Assembly: GCA_044450785.1 (NCBI GenBank)
Contig: JBIOJM010000207.1
Span: 1-17,805 of the forward strand
Length of the DNA stretch: 17,805 bases
From: JBIOJM01 sp044450785
GTDB taxonomy: Bacteria; Planctomycetota; Planctomycetia; Isosphaerales; Isosphaeraceae
Reading direction: 5' to 3'
Shown: positions 9,001-14,558 of the stretch, piece after piece
Numbering within the stretch: position 1 is the stretch's first letter
Layout: each line of letters opens with the position of its first letter
Translations under genes and position numbers: made by a program
Notes under the pieces: generated by a model
Seen by the model: only the letters and a program-made list of their open reading frames with translations
Databases searched by the model: none
What the model was told of the DNA's origin: nothing

Positions 9001-9955
9001 CGCTCGACGACGGCGCGATGGTCTGCTCACCAACTGATGGATCGGCACGGCCGACGGCCTTGGCCAGCCCCCAGTCGACAACCAGCGTTTCGCCGTGCTT
9101 GCCCACGATGATGTTGGCCGGCTTCAAGTCGCGGTGGATGACCCCGCGGGAGTGCGCGTAGTCGATTGCGTTGCAGACATCGGTGAAACACCGCAAGAGC
9201 TTGCGCAGCTCCAGCGAACGGCGGCCGGGGTCGGCCTCGAGTGTGTCGTCCCCGTGGAACCGCGCGATTGCCTCCTTGAGCGAATCACCCTTGATGAAAC
9301 GCATGGCGTAGTAAGGGCGCCCGAAGGAATCCGTGCCCAAGCCGTAGACGGGGACGACGCCTGGGTGCTCCAGCCGGCCAGTGATCTCGGCCTCGGCGAC
9401 GAATCGCTGGCGGCTTTCTGGGTCGTCGGCGTGCTGTTCCAGGATCTGCTTCAGTGCCACCTCGCGATGCAGCTCGCAGTCGAGAGCGACGAAAACGGTT
9501 CCGAGGCCACCCTTGGCATGGGGACGCAGGATGCGGAACCGCTGTCCGTCGGAGGTGGCCGAGCCGACGGAAGAGCTGGCGGTGCGGTCGGTGTCTTCAT
9601 CGTCGTCGTATGTCGAGCCCGGCGCTGAGCGAATGTGTCCCAGGGTCGCCTCGACCTCAGGGCCGCCGGCGCGCGCGAGGCGTTCGCGAGTCGAGCGTCC
9701 GACGGCCAGGACGGCCAGACTCTTCTCGGGGTCGCCGCCCAAGGCCTGGACATGCAGCCCGGCGATGGCCTCGACGACGGCGCGGCGAGGGGCATCGAGG
9801 TGGCCGAGGTCGATGAGGTGGTCGGCAAGGGATCGGGTCTTGTCGCGCGTCCATGCGGCAAATGCCGCGAACAGCGCCCCCTGGTCAATCAGGCCGTTCT
9901 GGAGGGCCAGCAGACCAAAGAGCAGGTCGCGCGACGGGTCGGTCGGTTGGGACAT
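6017..9955 (-). CDS. Membrane Ser/Thr protein kinase with C-terminal TPR array
   Basis: This is a 1312-residue protein from the ATG at 9955; a TTG five codons upstream is less likely. Residues ~1-105 are the helical segment that precedes many planctomycete kinases, beginning MSQPTDPSRDLLFGLLALQ. An acidic/Ser linker follows. The Hanks-type kinase domain (~140-435) has a Gly-rich loop KGGLGTVF, catalytic Lys K169 (EVALKQ), HRDLKPAN with D276, DWG in place of DFG (D294), and an activation segment ending GTPAYMSPEQ. One transmembrane helix lies at ~456-478. The rest is TPR-like, with ten or eleven units of about 42 residues carrying ADDNPAVTxFRxxLAxSHNNLG and GKxxEALExYRKALAI. The kinase is thus predicted to be cytoplasmic with the TPR sensor or scaffold on the other side of the membrane. 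All catalytic residues are present. The substrate is unknown. It is transcribed alone, convergent with the surface operon, and its own promoter is called at 10024-10053. Confidence 0.93.
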   Translation of the reverse strand: MSQPTDPSRDLLFGLLALQNGLIDQGALFAAFAAWTRDKTRSLADHLIDLGHLDAPRRAVVEAIAGLHVQALGGDPEKSLAVLAVGRSTRERLARAGGPEVEATLGHIRSAPGSTYDDDEDTDRTASSSVGSATSDGQRFRILRPHAKGGLGTVFVALDCELHREVALKQILEQHADDPESRQRFVAEAEITGRLEHPGVVPVYGLGTDSFGRPYYAMRFIKGDSLKEAIARFHGDDTLEADPGRRSLELRKLLRCFTDVCNAIDYAHSRGVIHRDLKPANIIVGKHGETLVVDWGLAKAVGRADPSVGEQTIAPSSSGSSETLPGSALGTPAYMSPEQARGELNRLGPRSDVYSLGATLYCLITGKPPFEGDDVGAILHAVQEGQFRRPSQHDHALDKALEAICLKALAKEPEDRYPTPRALADDLDRWMADEPVTAWREPLARRARRWARRNRTAVTSLAAAVLVALAGTAVVLAVQTQAKGRLVQANKELALANAREKQRFDLALEAIKLFHGEVGDDLVLKADQFKPLRDKLLRGAAEFYGKLEDLLKDQHDRASRGAIGNAYFELGGLTAKIGDKPAALNAHLKGLAVRRELASEPADAAEARADVAKSLTAAAALLAETGHSTEALARCEEARDLLEGLPLSGPGSEGRRALLGRIDMSIGVVLRDTGKTDAAMSAYQRSLETLTRLVDDNPAVAQFRNDLAGCHHNIGLLQFYTGKSAEALESLRRALAVQQKLADDNPAVTDSRRVLAHLLNNTGELQSKTGHAIEALESYGKALAIRQRLAVENPAVTQFGNDLATSLNSIGWLQTRTGKPDQGLASIQRALEIFQKLADDNPAVTQFRSSLAHTHHIIGMLQAETGKPGAAQESYRRTLAIQQSLADDYPAVIVFQSDLAYSHNNLGRLLSQTGKSVEALESYGRAVAILRRLANDNPAVTEFRSVLAGSHHNMGLVLRDTGKSSEAEAEYRKALAISQKVVDDNPAVTQFREYLANHHQSLGHLLEYDMVRLMEAEAEYRKAQALRQKLADDNPAVPEFRIKLAQSHNNLGLLLSSAGRSSEAKTEHRKALALFQKLADDHPAVNDFRRELGWGHSHLGGALLDAGEAPDAEAEYRTAIAIFQKLADDNPAVTDFRDSLASSLTNTADVLRRSGRLDAALAACERARVVREPLVEAHPEFPEYRARLGETYLRLGQVRCDMENLAGAAAAWKRACAHYDAIKSLSEEATFFLACCHAGLAGLAGRPGSGVSAAEGADQAEKAMAVLRQAVTMGYRNPNAYRTESALDPLRNRPDFRALMMDLAFPAQPFAP
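6470..7900 (-). repeat. ~126-bp tandem repeats encoding the kinase TPR array
   Basis: On the plus strand a block resembling GACGGCGGGGTTGTCGTC recurs roughly every 126-148 bp, for example near 6558, 6990, 7426, 7708 and 7856. Each block encodes the DDNPAV turn in reverse. Ten DNPAV-type copies are visible, with one shorter divergent copy (VEAHPEFPEYRARL) at the C-terminal end. One unit is lengthened by about six residues (LLEYDMVRLMEAEAEYRKA). Confidence 0.85.
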
Positions 9956-10023
9956 GGTGGTGGCTCGCAATAGATCGAGGGCGGAAGGGTGCCGCTACGG
10001 CCGGGTTGGGCCGGTCCGTATCG

Positions 10024-10053
10024 ATTGTAGACCCCAATCGGAATCGGACTCAA
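10024..10053 (-). promoter_or_regulatory. Sigma70-like promoter of the TPR-kinase gene
   Basis: Read on the minus strand, TTGAGT (10053-10048) and TACAAT (10029-10024) are separated by 18 nt, matching -35 and -10 consensus at 4/6 and 5/6 positions. The -10 lies about 68 nt upstream of the ATG at 9955, leaving a leader of roughly 60 nt. The same layout, with similar flanking sequence, precedes the kinase remnant at 12433-12639, and this conservation supports the call. Confidence 0.6.
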
Positions 10054-10160
10054 CCGACCGGGGGGCTGGCGAGCGATCGCTGGTGGTCCCTCAATCAGGG
10101 ATTGACCTGCAAACTTGACCGGCGAGACAACGGCTGTGACATGTCTCCAAAGAACAGAGT

Positions 10161-10222
10161 AAGATCAGGAGGAAGATTACGAGTAGGAACAGGATTACGA
10201 GCACGATTAAGATTAAGAGGTA
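10161..10222. repeat. Purine-rich imperfect GATTAMGA repeat
   Basis: The strand reads as short variants of GATTACGAG, GATTACGAGCACGATTAAG and GATTAAGAGG, almost free of pyrimidines other than T and C at fixed places. It contrasts sharply with the GC-rich surroundings. It looks like a non-coding simple-sequence tract; I cannot assign a role. Confidence 0.6.
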
Positions 10223-10230
10223 GGATCGCA

Positions 10231-10244
10231 CGCACGCGCGTGCG
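10231..10244. repeat. 14-bp perfect palindrome
   Basis: CGCACGCGCGTGCG is a perfect inverted repeat without a spacer, in the leader region ~180 bp upstream of the small HTH gene. It could be an operator for a dimeric regulator, but alternating CG runs give such palindromes by chance in GC-rich DNA. Confidence 0.4.
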
Positions 10245-10420
10245 GCGAGTCAAGGCCTGCTCTTAATGCTTAGCGAATCTTGCCTTTCATCGAACCCAAG
10301 AGAGTGTGCAGAGAGACGTGATGGCTCGACGCGAGAATCGCGATGCCGTACTCTGTGCCGGACTGAGCCACACGACCAAACACGCCCCGCGGCGGAGGCA
10401 AGAACGCCGCACGGTGAACC

Positions 10421-10831
10421 ATGGCCACGACCAAGGACATCCCCAAGGAATTGCTGGAACAACTGCGGCGCGATCGGGAGAGAATCGCAACCGAGTTGCC
10501 CGAGTTGATCGAGCGCGGTCGGCTGCTCGACGAGGCGGCTGCTGAAAACTCGCTCTGTGGGCACCTCCGCAGAGCCATTCATCGCAGCGGACGGCCCTTG
10601 AAGAACATTGCCGCTGAGGTCGGCCTCGACGTCTTTGTGCTTTGTGACTTTCTTGAGGGCACGCGCACGCTGAGGTCTGACGTGTTGGATCGATTGGCCC
10701 AAGCCGTCGTGGCCACGATCCACGTGGAACCGGCACCACCGCAGCGGCCAGAGTCGCCAACGCCCGGTAAAAAGGCGGGAAAGCGGGTGTGGAAAAGTGC
10801 AGGAACGAAAAGGCGAAAGCGGGACACGTGA
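10421..10831 (+). CDS. Small Cro/CI-like helix-turn-helix protein
   Basis: This is a 136-residue protein. Residues 1-45 are a charged helical segment (KELLEQLRRDRERIATELPE). Residues ~48-100 resemble a Cro/CI (XRE) type HTH: HLRRAIHRSGRPLKNIAAEV, then GLDVFVLCDFLEGTRTL and a DRLAQAV helix. The last ~35 residues are Pro-rich and then strongly basic (GKKAGKRVWKSAGTKRRKR), suggesting nucleic-acid contact. It is probably a DNA-binding regulator or an antitoxin-like protein. No toxin partner is adjacent: downstream on the opposite strand is only a decayed kinase tail. The ATG follows a weak GGTG. The 14-bp palindrome upstream could be its operator, which is speculative. Confidence 0.7.
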   Translation: MATTKDIPKELLEQLRRDRERIATELPELIERGRLLDEAAAENSLCGHLRRAIHRSGRPLKNIAAEVGLDVFVLCDFLEGTRTLRSDVLDRLAQAVVATIHVEPAPPQRPESPTPGKKAGKRVWKSAGTKRRKRDT

Positions 10832-10841
10832 ATGTCCGGTC

Positions 10842-10955
10842 TCACTTTGCGAGCGGCGAGTTCAGGAACACGTCGTCCATCATCAGTGCCCGGAAGTCGG
10901 GCCGGTTTCGGAGCGGGTCGAGGGACGATTCGGTCCGCTAAGCGTTGGGGTTGCG
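10842..10955 (-). pseudogene. Remnant A: decayed 3' end of a TPR-kinase paralogue
   Basis: The minus strand translates as RNPNA, TAG, RTESSLDPLRNRPDFRALMM, then DDVFLNSPLAK and a stop at 10842-10844. This matches the last ~35 residues of the intact kinase (RNPNAYRTESALDPLRNRPD...) with the Tyr codon replaced by a stop. Homology ends abruptly near 10955, just after an upstream TAA, and no kinase N-terminus or catalytic region is attached. It begins 10 bp after the HTH gene stop, in convergent orientation. Confidence 0.85.
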
Positions 10956-11250
10956 TTAAGACGGCCGGAGGGGGACATTGCTCATTCGGGTAGTTGACGG
11001 GGCAAGTTGGACCGTTTCTCAGCCTCAGCATCGCTTGCATGCGAGCCCGACTTACGGGTCGCTGCATCGGGACGAGAGGTCGCTCCAGTGCGCCTGATCC
11101 GGGATGATGCCGTCTACGAAGTCCCTGCCTGCTCACTTGAACGTGTTGACTGCTCGCGGCTTCGCCTACGAGGTTGTGCCAGTGCGATTGCGCCGGGTGG
11201 AGAAGCGGCGCCATGGCACGGCCGATTAGAAACATCGAATTGAACACCCG
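10956..11250. other. Degenerate spacer between kinase remnant and WD40-type fragment
   Basis: No supported gene is seen. A 41-codon plus-strand frame at 11104-11229 (begins MMPSTKSLPAHLNV, ends RRVEKRRHGTAD) could be the tail of a lost gene. It has no recognisable family and is preceded in frame by a TGA at 11095-11097. Confidence 0.4.
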
Positions 11251-11763
11251 TTGGAGCGACTTTCCGTGCGTCTCCCTCTTCGCGATTACCGGCTCTCCAT
11301 CACCGCCGTCGTCGCGGGGCTGCTTACCATCGCCTCCACTGGGCTGGCGATATGGGCCGTCAGGGCGCGCGATGAAGCCAATCGCGCGACCGAGGATCTG
11401 AAGACGGCCAGGGCGGCGGCCATGCACGAGCGCGAGGCGGCACGCCTGGCGGCGGTGAACGAGCAGAGGGCGAATTCGAACGAGGACAAGGCAAAAACAC
11501 AGGTCACGCTTGCCGACTCGCGCCGGATCGCGGCTCTTTCCGAGTCGCAGCGAGACAAACATCTGGACCGCGCGCTCATCCTGGCCGTTGAGGCGATCCA
11601 TCCCTCCCATCCTATTCCTGTCCGGAATAGACAACGGTCGCCATCACGAGTAAGGTCGAATTGGGTGATCTGCGATCAACTTCCGCGACACCATGCCGAA
11701 AGGGCGGGCGCGGCTCTTCGTGATGCCGGCTGCGATCGACCAGAGAACACAGCAGGGTCGTGA
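11251..11763 (+). pseudogene. Truncated membrane linker of a WD40-repeat protein
   Basis: Residues ~14-36 form a transmembrane helix (YRLSITAVVAGLLTIASTGL...). An Ala/Glu/Arg coiled coil with EQRANSNEDKAKTQVTLADS follows, then RRIAALSESQRDKHLDRALI and LAVEAI. That order (TM, coiled coil, ALSxSQRDKxLDxALxLAVEA) is what precedes the beta-propeller in planctomycete WD40 proteins and kinases. Here the match stops at about 11598. The remaining ~55 codons are Arg/Ser/His-rich and unrelated, and no WD repeat or N-terminal kinase is present. The frame begins after a TAG at 11227 with TTG 11251 or GTG 11266 as possible starts. It ends in a TGA that overlaps the ATG of the next gene by one base (TGATG). 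It may be a dead fragment or a short membrane coiled-coil protein. Confidence 0.65.
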
Positions 11764-12095
11764 TGCCTCATTTTACCCCGTGTCCTTGGTGCAAGATTCT
11801 CATCGTGGACTGGTTTCACGAGTGGTACCCCAAACCTCAATATGATCAGATCAAGCTCGGCCAATTGGCCATGGACTGTCCTCATCATCAATGCCGGCAA
11901 CCCGTCACCTTGAACAAAGGGAAACTCGTTCCAGCCCAAAACGTGGCGACGGCTCAACGGAGTTCACTTCAAGCAGAAGTGTGGGCTATACAAGAACAAG
12001 GGTACCCGACTCTCGAAGCTTTTCTGACCCACCCCGACGAACAACCCCGAGCCAAGTACTTTCGCTCTGGGTATTGGCACCAAATCAACGTGTGA
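11763..12095 (+). CDS. Small zinc-ribbon protein of unknown function
   Basis: This is a 110-residue protein with four cysteines arranged as a zinc ribbon: C7-P-W-C10 near the N-terminus and C39-P-H-H-Q-C44. Many aromatic residues (WFHEWYPKPQY) lie between the pairs. The C-terminal half has no motif; it ends YWHQINV. The ATG is preceded by AGGG with five bases between; a GTG one codon upstream is also possible. I do not recognise the family. It is followed 15 bp later by another small unknown gene with a good ribosome binding site, so the two look like a pair. Whether they act together, for example as an effector and its partner, cannot be told from sequence. Confidence 0.6.
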   Translation: MPHFTPCPWCKILIVDWFHEWYPKPQYDQIKLGQLAMDCPHHQCRQPVTLNKGKLVPAQNVATAQRSSLQAEVWAIQEQGYPTLEAFLTHPDEQPRAKYFRSGYWHQINV

Positions 12096-12110
12096 CCACA
12101 GGAGAATCCG

Positions 12111-12464
12111 ATGAGCAACTCTTTCATTCTGACGGCCGCCGAGCTCGATTTCCTGCACCACTTCAACCACGAATCCGTTACTGCTACCCCGGGACCAGCC
12201 ACTCTCTGGCTCCGACAGCACGAGATTTTTCCGACTGTGATGCAGTCCTTCCAGTACGCCGAGCAGCAATCCAACACCCGCTATATCGATCGAATTACGG
12301 AAGATCCGCTACCTCCTTTTCGACCCGCCTGGTCGTCCCGGGAGGAATTCAATGCAAGAGCCTCTGAAATCGTGGCGGTATTTCCAGAACTGAAGCAGTT
12401 AGGCTCGGCACTTCCTGATTTCCACCCCAATTTCACCTCCGCGCCGGAAAAGGTTTTGTCTTGA
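12111..12464 (+). CDS. Small hypothetical protein, second of a pair
   Basis: This is a 117-residue soluble protein beginning MSNSFILTAAELDFLHHFNH, without transmembrane segments or a known motif. It is rich in His, Phe and Pro and has an acidic, helical C-terminal part. A clear AGGAG lies six bases before the ATG, which fixes the start. It follows the zinc-ribbon gene by 15 bp on the same strand. Its last ~30 bases overlap, on the opposite strand, the 3' end of the decayed kinase copy at 12433-12639, so the junction may have been made by the rearrangement that left that remnant. The function is unknown. Confidence 0.65.
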   Translation: MSNSFILTAAELDFLHHFNHESVTATPGPATLWLRQHEIFPTVMQSFQYAEQQSNTRYIDRITEDPLPPFRPAWSSREEFNARASEIVAVFPELKQLGSALPDFHPNFTSAPEKVLS

Positions 12465-12639
12465 ATTGTTTGGTCGGGAACACGAGGTCCATCATCAGCG
12501 CACGGAGATTGGGCCGGTTGCGGAGCGGGTCGCGGGCCGATTCGGTCCGCTAAGCGTTGGGGTTGCGGTAGCCCATCGTGACCGCCTTGGCCAGCAGGCC
12601 GAAGAGCAGGTCGCGGGACGGGTCGGTCGGTTGGGGCAT
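12433..12639 (-). pseudogene. Remnant B: kinase paralogue reduced to N-terminus joined to C-terminus
   Basis: From an ATG at 12639 the minus strand reads MPQPTDPSRDLLFGLLA, matching residues 1-17 of the intact kinase. It continues directly as KAVTMGYRNPNA, the match to the last ~45 residues. A TAG (12550-12552) replaces the Tyr codon, then RTESARDPLRNRP...ALMMDLVFPTK follows to a TGA at 12433-12435. The frame is kept from end to end (69 codons), so the kinase, transmembrane and TPR parts are missing as one in-frame internal deletion. In both parental positions the join falls at a GCC (CTGGCC and GCGCCA in the intact gene), compatible with a short microhomology. If translated, it gives a 29-residue peptide. 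Confidence 0.88.
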
Positions 12640-12707
12640 GATCGTGACTCGCCATGGATCGAGGGCGGAACAGTGCCACGAAATCCCGGCGCCGCTGGCG
12701 TGGAATA

Positions 12708-12736
12708 ATTGTGGTAACGAATCGGAATTACTTCAA
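12708..12736 (-). promoter_or_regulatory. Paralogous promoter upstream of kinase remnant B
   Basis: On the minus strand TTGAAG (12736-12731) and CACAAT (12713-12708) are 17 nt apart, at the same distance from the remnant's ATG as in the intact kinase promoter. The blocks GATCGAGGGCGGAA (leader) and AATCGGAAT plus GGCTGGCGA (promoter and upstream, plus-strand reading) are shared with 9973-10075. The -10 is weaker than in the intact copy (TACAAT). Confidence 0.5.
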
Positions 12737-12855
12737 CAGTCCGGGTGGCTGGCGATCGATCGGTCCGGAGGCGATCGTCGGCCGCATGTTTCTTCAACAT
12801 CGTGACAGTCCTCGGCTAGGTAAACCGCCAGACCAGCCCTGCGGCAGCACAGCAT

Positions 12856-14358
12856 TCAATCGGACTCGCTCCGTTCCCGGTCCGACCCGACCGCGGCACG
12901 GGCGCGGATCGTTCGGACGTAGTCGGTGATGGAGTGGCCGTATCGCTCCTCGAGCCAAGGGGCGAGCGAGTCGGTGCCTCGGACGATCCCCCGGCAGGTC
13001 GCCGCCCCACAGCGACAGGTGAATTCGGACAGGAACGGGCCGCAAAACGTGGCGTACTCGATGGTGATCGGCTCGCCCTTGGGAATCGGCCGCCGGGCGA
13101 TGATGTCCAGGCCGGAGAAGACGGCGTTCGGATCGCACGAATGGTTGATCGGCCACCACTCTTCGGGATTCTCGTTCCAGATGCGGAAGACGTTTTCGGA
13201 AAAGGGCACCGCTGCCTGCGCAAATACCGCCTTCTCCCAGTCCGGCCAGTGGCGCTCGACGTACTGTCGCGTCACCAACCGGCGGGGCACCTCCTCGTTG
13301 ATGACGATCCGCTCGCCCGGCTGAAGGTCGCGGGCGGCGACCATGCCGAAGCCGGTCAAGGGGTGATACTTGAGCCGCCAGCGCGGGCGGCGCTGTTCAC
13401 GCCGGCGCAGGCCACTGTTCAGAATGTGCTGTAAGAACGCGAGATGGCCGCCCGGCGAATGGGAGAGGATGACGTCGGCGCGTCCCAGGTTCCCGGGCGG
13501 GTAGAAAACACAAGGGTTCGGGTTGACGTCGAGCATGTGCAGACGGCCCGCGCCGTCCATTCGAAGGTCGTACCGGGCGTAGCCCACCGCCTTGAAGCCC
13601 AGGAAAACCTGACGGGCCGCATGTTTGAGCCGCTCGGCGAGCGCGGGTTCGACCACGGGCACGGTCCGCACGAGCTCTTGGTCCCGCCACTTGAGATCGA
13701 AGTGCGCGAAGCTCTCACCGGGCGGAAAAACCACCTCCACCGGCGTCCAGGCTTTCGGCTCGCTCTCCCCGTCCGCCGGCTCGGCGACCAGCACGGAAAA
13801 CTCCTTACCCTCGACGAACTCCTCGATCAGGGCCCCGCCGAACTCGGCGATCTTGAGCGCCACGCGGGACCGCAGGTCCGCGGGGCCCTCGACACGGTCG
13901 GCGGCGGCAAGTCCCAAGCTCCCGTAGCTGTTGGGGTGTTTCACCAGCAGCGGGAAGTGCAGGTATTCGGCGGCCAGAGTTGCATCGGCGTCGCTCTCGG
14001 CGAAGACGTACCGCGGGGTGTCCACCCCCACGTCCGGGCAGATGAGCTTCATCGCCAGGCGGGTCGGCTCGAAGAAATGGGGATCGGCCCCGGTATAAGC
14101 CGCTCCCAGTCGCTCGAGCTCGATCACAACCTCCACACCGGCCCTGTCCTCCTCCGTCGTCGCATCGCAAAAACAGACGAACGCGTCGAAGCCGCGCCGG
14201 GCCAGGTCACGCACCTGCCGGACCGCGGTGGCCTTGTCGATCAAGCACCGCTCCCACTGGTGCTCCGGCATCCAGCACGACGGATCGGGGATCGAGTCCA
14301 GATCGCGAAAGGGAGAACTCGACCGCTCGTATGACGAGACCAGCACGGCAATCTTCAT
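12856..14358 (-). CDS. ATP-grasp ligase fused to SET-domain lysine methyltransferase
   Basis: This is a 500-residue protein. Residues ~1-310 resemble the D-alanine-D-alanine ligase type of ATP-grasp enzyme: N-terminal MKIAVLVSSYERS, nucleotide-binding LLVKHPNSYGS (K140), ALIEEFVEGKEFSVLV and the metal-binding LDVNPNP (D277, N279, N281). Residues ~330-460 are a SET domain: GFGMVAARDLQPGERI, NHSCDPN (405-411), IPKGEPITIEYATF. The post-SET zinc knot CRCGAATC (C448, C450, C455) follows. ATP-grasp ligases join a carboxylate to an amine; SET domains methylate lysine from S-adenosylmethionine. The acceptors are unknown. Two ATGs compete: 14358 is chosen because AAGGA lies 11 nt upstream and MKIAVLV is the usual ATP-grasp start; 14370 would add four residues. 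It is 200 bp downstream of the DnaA-C-like gene on the same strand. Confidence 0.88.
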   Translation of the reverse strand: MKIAVLVSSYERSSSPFRDLDSIPDPSCWMPEHQWERCLIDKATAVRQVRDLARRGFDAFVCFCDATTEEDRAGVEVVIELERLGAAYTGADPHFFEPTRLAMKLICPDVGVDTPRYVFAESDADATLAAEYLHFPLLVKHPNSYGSLGLAAADRVEGPADLRSRVALKIAEFGGALIEEFVEGKEFSVLVAEPADGESEPKAWTPVEVVFPPGESFAHFDLKWRDQELVRTVPVVEPALAERLKHAARQVFLGFKAVGYARYDLRMDGAGRLHMLDVNPNPCVFYPPGNLGRADVILSHSPGGHLAFLQHILNSGLRRREQRRPRWRLKYHPLTGFGMVAARDLQPGERIVINEEVPRRLVTRQYVERHWPDWEKAVFAQAAVPFSENVFRIWNENPEEWWPINHSCDPNAVFSGLDIIARRPIPKGEPITIEYATFCGPFLSEFTCRCGAATCRGIVRGTDSLAPWLEERYGHSITDYVRTIRARAAVGSDRERSESD

Positions 14359-14558
14359 CGAGAAAGTCATCCTTAAAGGCCAGGCAGCGCCCGCAACTCA
14401 ACCGGCATTCCCCGGATGAGGACCGTCCTCACCCCTCTGGGCGGCATGCCGGCTGTCGCATTGGGAATTTACAGGACACGGTCCCCTGAAGTCCAACAAG
14501 AAATCCGGATCTCCGGACCGAATGAGCGGTGGCGGCGGCCAGGGAAGCGCTCTCCCTG

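Larger units (their letters stand above)
9956..10420. other. Intergenic region between divergent kinase and HTH genes
   Basis: No convincing gene is seen in these 465 bp. The region holds the kinase promoter and leader (to ~10060), a purine-rich imperfect repeat (10161-10222) and a 14-bp palindrome (10231-10244). A 42-codon Arg/Leu-rich reading frame at 10141-10266 is open only because of the purine-rich repeat, and its third codon positions are AT-rich, unlike the real genes here. The stretch 10270-10420 shows no structure I can name. Confidence 0.6.

Noticed and set aside
10141..10266. 42-codon Arg/Leu-rich plus-strand frame
   Set aside because: It is open only through the GATTA purine repeat, its third positions are AT-rich, and it has no ribosome binding site.
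10579..11634. 351-codon minus-strand frame
   Set aside because: It runs antisense through the HTH gene and out of frame through kinase remnant A, so the real similarity is in another frame. No family features are present.
12281..12679. 132-codon minus-strand frame across kinase remnant B
   Set aside because: It is a different frame from the one that matches the kinase termini, and its Pro/Arg-rich translation is typical of a shifted GC-rich frame.
13444..14334. 296-codon plus-strand frame antisense to the ATP-grasp-SET gene
   Set aside because: The opposite strand encodes recognisable ATP-grasp and SET motifs across the same bases, so this is a compositional shadow.
14500..14520. TCCGGATCTCCGGA inverted repeat as a terminator for the DnaA-C-like gene
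   Set aside because: It has only a two-base loop and no T tract, and TCCGGA is self-complementary, so the pairing is weak evidence.
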